Of a stretch of DNA of 64,000 nt, positions 43,835 to 52,581 are shown piece by piece. Source of the stretch: JAICTV01 sp035634055 (GTDB lineage: Bacteria; Planctomycetota; Phycisphaerae; Tepidisphaerales; Tepidisphaeraceae); assembly GCA_035634055.1 (NCBI GenBank), contig DASQDR010000245.1, positions 6,766 through 70,765 of the forward strand, in the 5' to 3' direction. The position numbers were made by a program, and so were the translations under genes. Under the pieces are notes generated by a model, which was not told the origin of the DNA, did not search any database, and worked only from the letters and a program-made list of their open reading frames with translations. Position 1 is the stretch's first letter. The number at the start of each line of letters is the position of its first letter.

Positions 43835-44644
43835 CTAGATTGCGGTCGCCTGCGAGAGTTCCTTCTTCCGATTCGCCATTTGCGCCTTGAGGCGCGCGAG
43901 GATGGACGAGTGCATCTGCGACACGCGCGACTCGCTCAGGTCGAGCGTGGCGCCGATCTCCTTCATGGTCATCTCCTCGAAGTAGTAGAGGATGATGATC
44001 AGCCGCTCGGCGCGGCTGAGGCCCTTGGTGATCAGCTCCTTCAGATCCTTGCGCTGGATCTCGCGCACCGGGTCGGCGCCGCGCTTGTCCTCCAGCACGT
44101 CGATCTCGCGCACGTCCTTGTTGCTGTCGGTCTCGAACCACTTGCGGCTCAGGCTGACCAGGCCGACGGCGCTGGCATCCTTGGCCATCTTCTCGAACTC
44201 CGCCATCGGCACCTTCAGCCGCTTGGCCAGCTCGTCGTTGGTCGGCGCGCGGCCGAGCTCGACCTCGAGCTGCTTGGTGGCGCCGTCGATCTTGTGGGCG
44301 CGGCTGCGGACCAGCCGCGGCACCCAGTCCATCGAGCGCAGCTCGTCGAGGATCGCGCCGCGGATGCGCGGGGCGCAGTAGGTCTCGAACTTCACGCCGC
44401 GGTCCATATCGAACGCGTTGATCGCGTCCATCAGCCCGAAGATGCCCGACGACATCAGGTCGTCCAGCTCCACCTCGTCGGGGAGCTTCACGTGGATGCG
44501 CTCGGCGTTGTAGCGGACCAGGTGGAGGTAGTTCTCCATCAGGATGTTCCGCAGCGATTCGTCCTTGGTCTTCTTGTAGTCGATCCAAACTTGCTTGATG
44601 TCTCGAACTTCACGCTTGGCAGGCGTCGCCGCGGGTTTGGTCAT
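43835..44644 (-). CDS. fliA: Flagellar sigma factor FliA (sigma-28, FliA/WhiG type)
   Basis: 269 residues from the ATG at 44644, chosen because GGGAGGTG lies six bases upstream. The in-frame codons between 44644 and an earlier ATG at 44749 use A/T third positions unlike the rest of the window. It directs RNA polymerase to late flagellar promoters. Region 2: RYNAERIHVKLPDEVELDDL, FGLMDAINAFDMDRGVKFETYCAPRIRGAILDELR. Region 3: ATKQLEVELGRAPTNDELAK. Region 4: RAERLIIILYYFEEMTMKEI with the HTH DLSESRVSQMHSSILARLK. It is the last flagellar gene of the run, after flhG. Confidence 0.95.
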   Translation of the reverse strand: MTKPAATPAKREVRDIKQVWIDYKKTKDESLRNILMENYLHLVRYNAERIHVKLPDEVELDDLMSSGIFGLMDAINAFDMDRGVKFETYCAPRIRGAILDELRSMDWVPRLVRSRAHKIDGATKQLEVELGRAPTNDELAKRLKVPMAEFEKMAKDASAVGLVSLSRKWFETDSNKDVREIDVLEDKRGADPVREIQRKDLKELITKGLSRAERLIIILYYFEEMTMKEIGATLDLSESRVSQMHSSILARLKAQMANRKKELSQATAI

Positions 44645-44784
44645 TTCAGCACCTCCCGAACCATCCTTGACTTTCGTGTTCCCGGTCTTCAGTTCGATCT
44701 CTGTAGGCTTGCTCGCAGAACGCCGATGAGAAGTGGAAACAGAAGGCATCTTTTCCCCGTTACAGCATCCCCCCCACTTGTCAT

Positions 44785-44808
44785 TTATCGGCACGGCCGC
44801 TTATCGGG
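44785..44808 (-). promoter_or_regulatory. Putative sigma-28-like promoter elements upstream of fliA
   Basis: On the reverse strand GCCGATAA (44792-44785) equals the sigma-28 -10 consensus, and a related CCCGATAA lies at 44808-44801. A CAAAG stretch about 17 bases further upstream could serve as a poor -35. If used, FliA would control its own gene, with a leader of roughly 130 bases to the ATG at 44644. Inferred by eye only. Confidence 0.3.
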
Positions 44809-44938
44809 CTTTGGCGAAAGAGGGGAATATTTCCGGACGCGTTCCGTCGCGTCCGATAACCGCGCCGCCCGCCGCCGCACCCGCCGGGAGGCACGGTCGC
44901 AGCCGCGCGTCGGCGCGTCACGCGCGGGCGGGCCCGGC

Positions 44939-45808
44939 TCAGCGCTTGAACCAGCGGCTCATCTTGGAGAAGAACCCCCCGCCGTTGGCGTCGAGCGTGG
45001 CGGCGGCGACGCCCTGCTCCAGGCGCATCGCCAGTTGCGCGATGCACAGGCTGGCCGAGCACTTGGGGCTGCCGATGATGAACGGCGTGCGCCGGCGGAC
45101 CGCCTGCGGGACCGCCTCGTCGCTGGTGACGTACCCCGCCTCCAGCACGCTCACCCCCAGGAACTGCTTGGCCACCTGCGCGATGCGCCCGTGGACCACC
45201 TTTGCCTCGTTGGCGCTGCGCACCTGGTTGACCAGCAGGCTGACGCGTCGATCGACCTCGCCGTCCTTGCTCAGCACCTTCACCACCGCGTAGGCGTCGG
45301 TGATGGCGGTCGGCTCGGGCGTGGTGACGATCAGCACGTGGTCCGCCGCGCGGGTGAAGCTCAGCACGTTGGGGCTGATGCCTGCGCCGGTGTCGATCAA
45401 GATGACGTCAACGGTGTGCTCCAGCTCCGCCATCGCCTCGACCAGACGCTGGCGGTCGAAGTCGCTCAGGTCCGCCATGCGCGCCAGGCCGCTGGCGCCG
45501 CCGATCAGCTTGAAGCCGCCGGGCACCTCGACCATCACCTCGCGCAGCTCCTTTTTGCGCGTGATGACGTGGGCGAGGTTGGACGGGAGATCGACGCCGC
45601 ACAGCAGGTCGGCGTTGGCCAGCCCGAGGTCGGCGTCCAGCAGCACCACCTGCTTGCCCGCGCGGGCAAGCTGGATCGCGAGGTTGACGGCGACGTTGCT
45701 CTTGCCGACGCCCCCCTTGCCGCTGGTGACGGCAATGACGGACGCCCGGCGACGCTGCTCGCGGACCAGCGAGCGAAGTTGTGCGGCCTGATCGATCATC
45801 AAGCTCAT
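44939..45808 (-). CDS. flhG: FlhG (YlxH/MinD-like) flagellar number ATPase
   Basis: 289 residues. A ParA/MinD-type ATPase that limits flagellar number and stimulates the FlhF GTPase. VIAVTSGKGGVGKSNVAVNL holds the deviant Walker A (Lys31 and Lys36), LLDADLGLANADLLCGV is the switch I/Walker B-type region, and ILIDTGAGISPNVL is the DTGAG motif. The N-terminal MIDQAAQLRSLV matches the helix with DQA-x-x-LR that activates FlhF. The C-terminal tail is short and positively charged (FFSKMSRWFKR), consistent with a membrane-binding end. A palindrome lies between flhF and this gene. Confidence 0.94.
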   Translation of the reverse strand: MSLMIDQAAQLRSLVREQRRRASVIAVTSGKGGVGKSNVAVNLAIQLARAGKQVVLLDADLGLANADLLCGVDLPSNLAHVITRKKELREVMVEVPGGFKLIGGASGLARMADLSDFDRQRLVEAMAELEHTVDVILIDTGAGISPNVLSFTRAADHVLIVTTPEPTAITDAYAVVKVLSKDGEVDRRVSLLVNQVRSANEAKVVHGRIAQVAKQFLGVSVLEAGYVTSDEAVPQAVRRRTPFIIGSPKCSASLCIAQLAMRLEQGVAAATLDANGGGFFSKMSRWFKR

Positions 45809-45810
45809 AT

Positions 45811-45882
45811 CGTGGCACGGGTGTTAAACCCGTGTCTTCTACGTGTGATGGACACCCGCACGGGTTGCAGGCCCGCGCCACG
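45811..45882. repeat. Palindrome between flhF and flhG
   Basis: The ends CGTGGCACGGG...AACCCGTG and CACGGGTT...CCCGCGCCACG are inverted, matching at 18 of 24 arm positions, around a centre containing GTGTGATGG. It almost fills the 81-base gap between the flhF stop and flhG start, on the same transcript. The element family is related in wording to the GTGGCACGGG elements elsewhere in the window. Confidence 0.7.
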
Positions 45883-45889
45883 GTATGAC

Positions 45890-47116
45890 TCAAAGCTCGC
45901 TGCCGAGGATCAGTTGCGCGATCCTGCGCCCGCGGGCGACTTCAATGTCGGCCGGCACGTCCTGCCCGGTGGTGACGTACGACAGCGTCTTGTTCACGCC
46001 GCGCACGAGGCTCAGCACCGCGCCGACGTAGCGCGCCTCGTCCAGCTTGGTGAAGATCAGCTCGTCGCTCCGCACGGTGCCGCAGCGCTCGATCGCCAGC
46101 TCCGCCGCCTCGCGGCTCAGCGTCGCCATCAGCACCAGGTGCACCTCGTCGGGCTGGGCGGCGTCCAGGAACGTCTTGAGCTCGTTGAGCTTCAAGGTGT
46201 CCTTCGGCCCGCGCCCGGCAGTGTCGATCAGCACGAAGTCACAGTCGTTCATCGACGCGACCGCCTCGCGAAGATCTTCCGGGCTTCCGACCACCTTCAG
46301 CCCGGCGCCGATGATGTCGGCGTACTTCTTGAGCTGGTCGATGGCCGCGATGCGGTACGTGTCCATCGTGATCAGGCCGACCTTGCGCTTCTCGTCGAGC
46401 TTCAGCTTGGCGGCCAGCTTGGCGATGGTGGTGGTCTTGCCGACGCCGGTCGGTCCGATGAGCGCGACCACGTGCGGTCCGGTCACCTTGGTCCGAACGA
46501 TCGGGCCGGAGACCGGCAGCAGCTTCTCGAGCTGGTCGGCGATCTTCTCGCGCACGAACTGCTTCTGCGCCAGGTGGTCCGGGCGCATGGTGCGGTGCAG
46601 GTTCTTGACGATCTCCACCGCCAGGTCGCGGTCCACCTGGCTCTCGACGAGCTGCATGTACTCCTCGTACAGCTCCTCGGGAATCTCCGGCGCCTGCTGC
46701 TGCCGGACGCGCGTGACCAGGTCGGTCACCATGGCCGTCAGCTTGGTGACGTCGTTGGAGATCCCCATCACCAGCGCGTTGTTGCCGGCGGGCGACTGGA
46801 GGATCGCCTGGCCGTTGGCGATCGCGTCCTGCGGCGGGCCGACCAGCGCGGGCTGCGCCTGTCGCATCACCGGCGCGCTCGCCTGCGGCTGGTCGCCGTA
46901 GCGGGCGGCGCCGGCGGAGATCCGCCGCGTCTGCCGCGCGCCGTTGTTCAAGCCGCGGCCGGCGGTGATCTCCACCATCTCGCGCCGCTTGAACCCCAGC
47001 CATTGGCGGATCACGTACGTGCGCGTGTGCAGGATGACGGCGTCGGTGCCCATCACCCGTTTCACTTCCGACAGGCACTCGGCCATTGTCGGGGCCCTAA
47101 ACGTTTGCAGATTCAT
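45890..47116 (-). CDS. flhF: Flagellar SRP-like GTPase FlhF
   Basis: 408 residues. Sets the position of flagella at the cell pole and helps place the first basal-body parts. The N-terminal B domain begins MNLQTFRAPTMAECLSEVKR. The middle has Pro/Gln and basic stretches. The C-terminal NG domain carries ALIGPTGVGKTTTIAKLAAK (P-loop near residues 217-227), LITMDTYRIAAIDQLKKYAD and the VLIDTAGRGPKD G3 motif. The start overlaps the end of flhA by 20 bases, suggesting translational coupling. Confidence 0.95.
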   Translation of the reverse strand: MNLQTFRAPTMAECLSEVKRVMGTDAVILHTRTYVIRQWLGFKRREMVEITAGRGLNNGARQTRRISAGAARYGDQPQASAPVMRQAQPALVGPPQDAIANGQAILQSPAGNNALVMGISNDVTKLTAMVTDLVTRVRQQQAPEIPEELYEEYMQLVESQVDRDLAVEIVKNLHRTMRPDHLAQKQFVREKIADQLEKLLPVSGPIVRTKVTGPHVVALIGPTGVGKTTTIAKLAAKLKLDEKRKVGLITMDTYRIAAIDQLKKYADIIGAGLKVVGSPEDLREAVASMNDCDFVLIDTAGRGPKDTLKLNELKTFLDAAQPDEVHLVLMATLSREAAELAIERCGTVRSDELIFTKLDEARYVGAVLSLVRGVNKTLSYVTTGQDVPADIEVARGRRIAQLILGSEL

Positions 47117-49313
47117 ACCCGTCCTCGACCGTCAAATCCCCGGTTGCCCGGCCTGTTGCTGAAAGGATTCCCGCGCCCCCGCTCGAACTGCCGCCGAACT
47201 CTTCGCCGACCACTCCGACGACGTCGGGGGCGACGTCGCTGGTCACTTCCGCCACCGACAGCACCGCAACGTGCGGCGCCACCGGCTCGATGATCCGCCT
47301 GACCGCCAGCCGGATCGGCGCCCCCACCAGCACGACCGGGCGGCGCCCGTCGTACGTGTGGCGCAGCACCTCGTCGGCGACGTCGTGCCCGATGCGCTGC
47401 GCGGTGGCCGGGGGCACGGTGTAGACCACGCCGCCGCGCTCGCCGGTCTCGATGTGCCCGCGGATCAGCTCTTCCAGGCTGCTGCTGAGCGCCAGGCACG
47501 GCAGGTGGTCGTGCTCGTCCACGTGCCGCTTGCAGATCGTCCGTCCCAGCGCCACCCGGACATATTCGGTGAGCACGTCGGCGTCGCGCGTGCGCTGCGC
47601 GTAGTCGCCGACGGTTTCCAGGATCGTCTCCAGGTCGCGGATCGGCACGCGCTCGCGGAGCAGGTTCTGAAGGACCTTCTGCAACTCGCCGGGGCGGACC
47701 TGGTCCGGGATCAGCTCGTCCACGACGGCGGCCGCGCGCTGGCGGAGGTTGTCGAGCAGGTCGCCCACCGCCTGCCGCGTGAGAAGCTCGGCGGCGTGCG
47801 AGCGGATCACCTCCGCCAGGTGGGCCACCAGCACGCTGGGCGCGTCGACGACGCGGTAGAAGAGCTTGTCCGCCTCGGAACCCTGCGAGTCGGTGATCCA
47901 ATAAGCCAGCCGCCCGGTCGCCGGGTCGGCGGTCTCTTCGCCGCCGATGATCGCGCCGGCGGCTTCCCCCTCGTCGATGGCGAGGAACTGATCCGGGTAC
48001 GTCTGCCCGCGGGCGATGGTTTGCCCGCGCAATTTGATCGCGTAATCGTTGACCCCGAGCTGCGGGTTGTCGCTGATGCGGACCGGCGGGACGACCAGCC
48101 CCAGCTCCAGTGCGATCTGCCGGCGGACCTCCATCAGCCGGTCGAGCAGGTCGCCTCCGCGGCTGGCCTCGGCGAAGCGGACCAGTCCGTGGCCCAGCTC
48201 CAGGCCGAGCGCGTCGAGGTCGAGCATCTTCCCGACGTCGTGCTGGCGATCGGCCGACGCGGTGGCGGCGGCGGCGGGATCCGCCTCATCATCCGAAGCG
48301 GTGGCGGCGGCGCCGTCGGCTGGTGGCTCTTCGGCATCGGCGCCGCCGCGGCTCAGGATGAACGCCAGCCCGCCGCAGCACGCCCCGAGGATGACCAGCG
48401 GGAGCTTGGGCATCTCGGTCAGCCCCAGCAGAGCGAGGAAGACCATTGCGACGATCAGCACCCTGGGGCGGGCGAACACCTGGCCGAGGAGGTCCTCGCC
48501 GAGGTTGGAGCTGCCGCCGGTGCGCGTGACGATCAGCCCCGCCGCCAACGACACGATGAACGCCGGGACCTGGCTGACGAGCCCGTCGCCGATCGTGAGC
48601 TTGGTGTAGAGCCGGGCGCACTCCAGCGGCTGCATGCCGTGCTCGAACAGTCCGACGTACAGCCCGCCGAGGATGTTGACGACGACGATGATGACGGAGG
48701 CCAGGGCGTCGCCGCGGACGAACTTTCCGGCACCGTCCATGCCCGAGTAAAAATCAGCCTCGCGCGCCACCGCCTCGCGCCGCGCCCGGGCCTGCTCCTG
48801 GGTGATTGCGCCCTGGTTCAGGTCCGCGTCGATCGCCATCTGCTTGCCCGGCATCGCGTCGAGCATGAATCGCGCGGCCACTTCCGAGATGCGGCTGCCG
48901 CCCTTGGTGATCACCACGAACTGGATCACGAAGATGATCAGGAAGATGATCGCCCCGATCGCCACGCGATCGCCGGTGACGAATTGACTGAACGCGCGGA
49001 CGACGTCCCCCGCCGCCGACTCGCTACCCGGGTTGCTGAGGATCAGCCGCGTGGTCGCGACGTTCAGCACCAGGCGGAAGAGCGTGATCGACAGCAGCAG
49101 CGAGGGGAAGACCGCGAATTCCAGCGGGCTGCGGACGTAGATCGTGGTCACCAGCACGATGATGCTGAGGGTGAGGTTCAGGATCAGCAGCAGGTCGAGC
49201 ACGCCCGGCGGGAGCGGGACCAGCAGCACCAGCAGCAGCGACACGCACGCCAGCGGGAAGATCATCCCGCGGTGCGCGTGGGCGGCGCGGATCATGGGGT
49301 GGGACATCGTCAT
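47097..49313 (-). CDS. flhA: Flagellar export gate protein FlhA
   Basis: 738 residues from the ATG at 49313, which shares its A with the flhB stop codon (TGATG). It is the largest export-gate protein. Eight membrane helices occupy residues about 15-330, with SESAAGDVVRAFSQFVTGDR, FVIQFVVITKGGSRISEVAA and RFMLDAMPGKQMAIDADLNQ (the cytoplasmic FHIPEP-region loop). A Glu/Asp/Ala-rich linker follows. The C-terminal domain (from about 375) docks export chaperones, with QIALELGLVVPPVRISDNPQ and the late RRIIEPVAPHVAVLSVAEV. Length is normal. Its 3' end overlaps flhF. Confidence 0.96.
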   Translation of the reverse strand: MTMSHPMIRAAHAHRGMIFPLACVSLLLVLLVPLPPGVLDLLLILNLTLSIIVLVTTIYVRSPLEFAVFPSLLLSITLFRLVLNVATTRLILSNPGSESAAGDVVRAFSQFVTGDRVAIGAIIFLIIFVIQFVVITKGGSRISEVAARFMLDAMPGKQMAIDADLNQGAITQEQARARREAVAREADFYSGMDGAGKFVRGDALASVIIVVVNILGGLYVGLFEHGMQPLECARLYTKLTIGDGLVSQVPAFIVSLAAGLIVTRTGGSSNLGEDLLGQVFARPRVLIVAMVFLALLGLTEMPKLPLVILGACCGGLAFILSRGGADAEEPPADGAAATASDDEADPAAAATASADRQHDVGKMLDLDALGLELGHGLVRFAEASRGGDLLDRLMEVRRQIALELGLVVPPVRISDNPQLGVNDYAIKLRGQTIARGQTYPDQFLAIDEGEAAGAIIGGEETADPATGRLAYWITDSQGSEADKLFYRVVDAPSVLVAHLAEVIRSHAAELLTRQAVGDLLDNLRQRAAAVVDELIPDQVRPGELQKVLQNLLRERVPIRDLETILETVGDYAQRTRDADVLTEYVRVALGRTICKRHVDEHDHLPCLALSSSLEELIRGHIETGERGGVVYTVPPATAQRIGHDVADEVLRHTYDGRRPVVLVGAPIRLAVRRIIEPVAPHVAVLSVAEVTSDVAPDVVGVVGEEFGGSSSGGAGILSATGRATGDLTVEDGYESANV

Positions 49314-50380
49314 CACGCGTCCCCCCCGCCGCCGGCGGCGGCGTCGCGGTCGCGGCGGATCGCGCTGGCGTACGCCAGCACCTCGGCCACGTCGGCGAAC
49401 AACTGCTGCGGCACGTCCTGCCCGACGTTTGCCAGCTTCGCCAGCGCCCGCGCCAGTGGCTCGCGCTCGACGGTTGCAACGTGGTGCTTCGCCGCCATCG
49501 CGCGGACCCGAGCGACCAGCGGGCCGGTCGCCTTGACGACGATTATCGGCGCCGGCATCGCCGCCGGCTCGTATCGCAGGGCGACCGCCGCGCGTGGCTC
49601 GTCGAACACCACCACGGTCGCCGCCGCGACGTCGCGCTCGAGCCGCGCCGCCGCCAGCGTCGTGGAAAGCTCGCGCCGGCGATGCTTGAACAGCGGGCTG
49701 CCCTCCATCTGCCGCAGTTCGTCGGTCACCTCGCGGCGGGTCATCCGCAGCGATCGCTCGTGCTGCCAGCGCTGGTACGCGTAATCGAGGATGCCCAGCA
49801 CGAGCAGCACGATGCCGATGCGCACCGCGATGCCGAAGACGACGCGGCCGCCGGCGGCGAGGGCGCTTTCGGGCTCGTACTGCTGGAGCGAGACGATCCG
49901 CTCCACCCAGCCGCGCGTTACGGTGTAGGCCAGCAGCAGCACGATCGCCAGCTTCAACACGTGCCCGGCAAGGCGGGCGATCGTCTTGCCGGAGAACAGC
50001 CGGGCCCAACCCTTGGCCACGTTCAGCGCGTCGCTCTTGCGGCGGCGGAAGAGGAAGCCGACCTGGAGCAGGTTGGCCAGGATCGCCACCACGACCAGCC
50101 CGACCAGCAGCGGCAGCGCCGCCCGCGCCACGGCCAGCGCCGGGGCGATCAGCTCGGACAGGACAATCGACGGCGACGCGGCCGATGCGAGGTGCGCCCC
50201 CACGAGCTTCCGCAGCGCGTCCACCAGCCTCGGCCCCGTCCCCTGCAGCAGGACCAGCGCGGAAACTAGGACGGCGGCGGCGACGAGGTCGTTGCTGCGC
50301 GCGACGTTGCCCTGCTCGCGGGCATCCTGCCTGCGCCGCAGCGTCGGGGCCTCGGTCTTGTCGCCGTAGTCGTCGCTCAT
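49313..50380 (-). CDS. flhB: Flagellar export gate protein FlhB, autocleavage motif altered
   Basis: 355 residues. The N-terminus DKTEAPTLRRRQDAREQGNV and four membrane helices are typical, as is the cytoplasmic domain ending PLARALAKLANVGQDVPQQL. In E. coli and Salmonella the protein cuts itself between Asn and Pro of NPTH, which switches export from hook to filament. Here the aligned sequence is VVVFDEPRAAVALRY, with DEPR at residues 260-263 in place of NPTH, so self-cleavage by the usual mechanism is not expected. Everything around the motif aligns well. The start is four bases after the fliR stop, and the stop overlaps flhA's start. Confidence 0.93.
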   Translation of the reverse strand: MSDDYGDKTEAPTLRRRQDAREQGNVARSNDLVAAAVLVSALVLLQGTGPRLVDALRKLVGAHLASAASPSIVLSELIAPALAVARAALPLLVGLVVVAILANLLQVGFLFRRRKSDALNVAKGWARLFSGKTIARLAGHVLKLAIVLLLAYTVTRGWVERIVSLQQYEPESALAAGGRVVFGIAVRIGIVLLVLGILDYAYQRWQHERSLRMTRREVTDELRQMEGSPLFKHRRRELSTTLAAARLERDVAAATVVVFDEPRAAVALRYEPAAMPAPIIVVKATGPLVARVRAMAAKHHVATVEREPLARALAKLANVGQDVPQQLFADVAEVLAYASAIRRDRDAAAGGGGDA

Positions 50381-50384
50381 CGGT

Positions 50385-51161
50385 TCAGCGCGTCCCCAAT
50401 CCCGGCAGCGCCGAAGTGACCAGGTGCATCCAGTTCGCCGACGCCCCTTGCAGCAGCGCGGCCGTCAGCGCCGTGCACAGGACGAGGACCAGAAGCCCGA
50501 CGATGGCGCGAGCGGCGATGCCGGCGGTCATCAGGCCGACCTGTGGGACAGTCTTACCGACCATGCCGATCGTCAGGTCGGTCACCAGCAGCGTCACGAA
50601 CACCGGTGCCGCGAGCTGGAGCGCCAGCGACGCGCTGCCGGTGAGCAGCCGCGCGAGCATGTCCAGGACCGACTGCCCGTTGACGGCGGATTGGACGGGC
50701 AGCGCCTCGAAGCTCGCCCCCACGCCGCGGAGCAGCGCGTGGTGGCCGTTGACGCCGAGGAAGACCACGATCGCCAGCAGCGAGTATGCGGTGGAGAGGA
50801 CGGTGCCGTGGGTGTTGGCGGCGGGGTCGTAGCTCTCGGCAAGCCCGAGGCCCAGCTGCTGCGCGATCAGCTCGCCGGCCCACTGTGCGGCGACGAAGAC
50901 GAGGTTCATCGCGATGCCGATGGCGATGCCGACCAGCGCCTCGCCCGCGACGGCCAGCGCGAACGCGCCCAGGGGCTGGGCGGCGGCCGGGGCGGCGGGC
51001 ATCGTCGGCGACAGCCCGACCGTCAGCGCGACGGCGATCATCACCCGCACCTGCGGCGGAACGGCGGAGGAGGAGAAGACCGGCGCGCACGCGAGGATCC
51101 CGCCGACCCGCGCCAGCGCGGGAAGCGTTGCCAGCGAGATGGGGAGGAGCGTCGTATCCAT
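50385..51161 (-). CDS. fliR: Flagellar export gate protein FliR
   Basis: 258 residues, the normal length. About six membrane segments are seen, with FSSSAVPPQVRVMIAVALTV near the N-terminus and GEALVGIAIGIAMNLVFVAA in the middle. AGELIAQQLGLGLAESYDPA and LLVTDLTIGMVGKTVPQVGL are family motifs. It forms the gate with FliP and FliQ. It is 89 bases after fliQ and four bases before flhB. Confidence 0.94.
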   Translation of the reverse strand: MDTTLLPISLATLPALARVGGILACAPVFSSSAVPPQVRVMIAVALTVGLSPTMPAAPAAAQPLGAFALAVAGEALVGIAIGIAMNLVFVAAQWAGELIAQQLGLGLAESYDPAANTHGTVLSTAYSLLAIVVFLGVNGHHALLRGVGASFEALPVQSAVNGQSVLDMLARLLTGSASLALQLAAPVFVTLLVTDLTIGMVGKTVPQVGLMTAGIAARAIVGLLVLVLCTALTAALLQGASANWMHLVTSALPGLGTR

Positions 51162-51250
51162 CGCGTCCGTGCGATCCGTTCAGTTCGTTCCGTCGAAGCT
51201 CAACCGGTCCCTCGCGCGCCGCGCGCTTTTGATCGCGGCGGCCGCGGCCG

Positions 51251-51514
51251 TCAGCGAACGATCCCGCTGGCGAACATCTGCCGCGCGTACTCCACCACCT
51301 GCTGCCCAATCCACGGCAGCAGCAGCACCGCGCACACCACCATCGCCACGATCTTGGGAATGAAGCTGAGGGTCTGTTCCTGGAGCTGCGTGACCGCCTG
51401 GAGCAGCGAGACGATCAACCCGACGACCAGCCCCACCGCCAGCACCGGCGCCGCCACCAGCAGCGCCAGCACCAGCGCGTGTCGGATCGTTTCAACGGCC
51501 TGATCGAGCGTCAT
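51251..51514 (-). CDS. fliQ: Flagellar export gate protein FliQ
   Basis: 87 residues with two membrane helices (about 14-38 and 48-72). The family motifs VGLVVGLIVSLLQAVTQLQE and TLSFIPKIVAMVVCAVLLLP are complete. Four copies of FliQ join FliP and FliR in the gate. The ATG at 51514 is clear. It sits between fliP and fliR in the usual order. Confidence 0.95.
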   Translation of the reverse strand: MTLDQAVETIRHALVLALLVAAPVLAVGLVVGLIVSLLQAVTQLQEQTLSFIPKIVAMVVCAVLLLPWIGQQVVEYARQMFASGIVR

Positions 51515-51633
51515 GCCGCACCCTTCCGTGAGTGCCCGCGCCGCGCGGAGAGCGGCGAGAGGTGTCGTGCCAACGAAGCGTTGCCCGCGCCTCGCGCCGG
51601 GCCCCCTTCCGTGGGGGCGGCGGCTTCGAACGG

Positions 51634-52569
51634 TCAGGCGACAAAACTACCGATCAGCCCCGCGGTAATCAAGCGCCACCCGTCGGCCAGCACGAACAGC
51701 AGCAGCTTGAACGGCAGCGACACCATGACCGGCGGCAGCATCAGCATGCCCATGCTGACCAGCAGCGTCGAGACGACCAGGTCGATGATCAGGAACGGAA
51801 GGAAAATCTTGAACCCCATCGCGAAGGCGACCTTCATCTCGCTCAGCAGGAAGGCGGGCACCAGCGCCGTCGTCGGCACGTCATCCCACTTGGTCGCGCG
51901 CGGGATCCTGGCGGCGTCGGTGAAGACGTCCACGTCCGCGTCGTTCCCCGCCCGCTCGATCTGCCTGGACATGAACTGCCGCACCGGCCCGACCGCGCGG
52001 ACGAGGGCCGATTTCTGGTCGAGCTGTCCGTTGAGGTACGGCTGGAGCGCCTCGGAGTTCACGCGCTGCCAAGTTGGCGTCATCACGAGAAACGTCATGA
52101 ACATCGCCAGCCCGACCATCACCTGGTTCGGCGGCAATTGCTGCGCCCCCAGCGCCTGTCGCAGCAGCGTCAGCACGATGATGATCCGCGCGAAGCTGGT
52201 CACCATCAGCAGGATCGCCGGCGCGAGCGAGAGGACCGTGAGCAGCGTCACCCACTGAACGGTGGCGCCGAGGTTCTCGCGCTTGATCAGATCGGGCACC
52301 TGCGCGGGCAACGATTGCGCAAGGCTCTGTGAGGCCGGTTGGGTGGTGGTGGGTTGTCGTGACGCCGGCGCGGGCGCCGGCACAGGCGAAACGGGCGCGG
52401 GCGGGACGGGCACCGGCAGAACGGGCTCGGGCGACGGCGTGACGGATTGCGGTGCGGGTAACGCGTCCTCCTGCGCGTTCAGGCGGGCCGGGAACGCGCA
52501 GGCGAGCAGCGCGATCAAGAGGATCGCCCGTGCGGCCCTGACTAGGGCGTTCGAGGCTGGCGCGCGCAA
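51634..52569 (-). CDS. fliP: Flagellar export gate protein FliP
   Basis: 311 residues from a TTG at 52569, with AGGAG upstream. A signal peptide (ARAILLIALLACAFPARLNAQ) is followed by a Pro/Ala/Thr-rich periplasmic stretch of about 55 residues that is longer than usual. The conserved core is LTVLSLAPAILLMVTSFARI, LRQALGAQQLPPNQVMVGLA, FLLSEMKVAFAMGFKIFLPF and SMGMLMLPPVMVSLPFKLLL. The start codon and the Pro-rich segment are the only unusual points. It is 12 bases downstream of fliO. Confidence 0.95.
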   Translation of the reverse strand: MRAPASNALVRAARAILLIALLACAFPARLNAQEDALPAPQSVTPSPEPVLPVPVPPAPVSPVPAPAPASRQPTTTQPASQSLAQSLPAQVPDLIKRENLGATVQWVTLLTVLSLAPAILLMVTSFARIIIVLTLLRQALGAQQLPPNQVMVGLAMFMTFLVMTPTWQRVNSEALQPYLNGQLDQKSALVRAVGPVRQFMSRQIERAGNDADVDVFTDAARIPRATKWDDVPTTALVPAFLLSEMKVAFAMGFKIFLPFLIIDLVVSTLLVSMGMLMLPPVMVSLPFKLLLFVLADGWRLITAGLIGSFVA

Positions 52570-52581
52570 ACGGAAAATCTC

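Noticed and set aside
43784..47293. Long open frame (over 1100 codons) on the plus strand
   Set aside because: It lies opposite fliA, flhG and flhF, is Arg/His/Leu/Val-rich and has no motif. It is a by-product of high GC on the opposite strand.
47271..49784. 837-codon plus-strand frame
   Set aside because: Antisense to flhA and flhB, whose motifs and overlaps are convincing; the composition is Asp/Arg/His low complexity.
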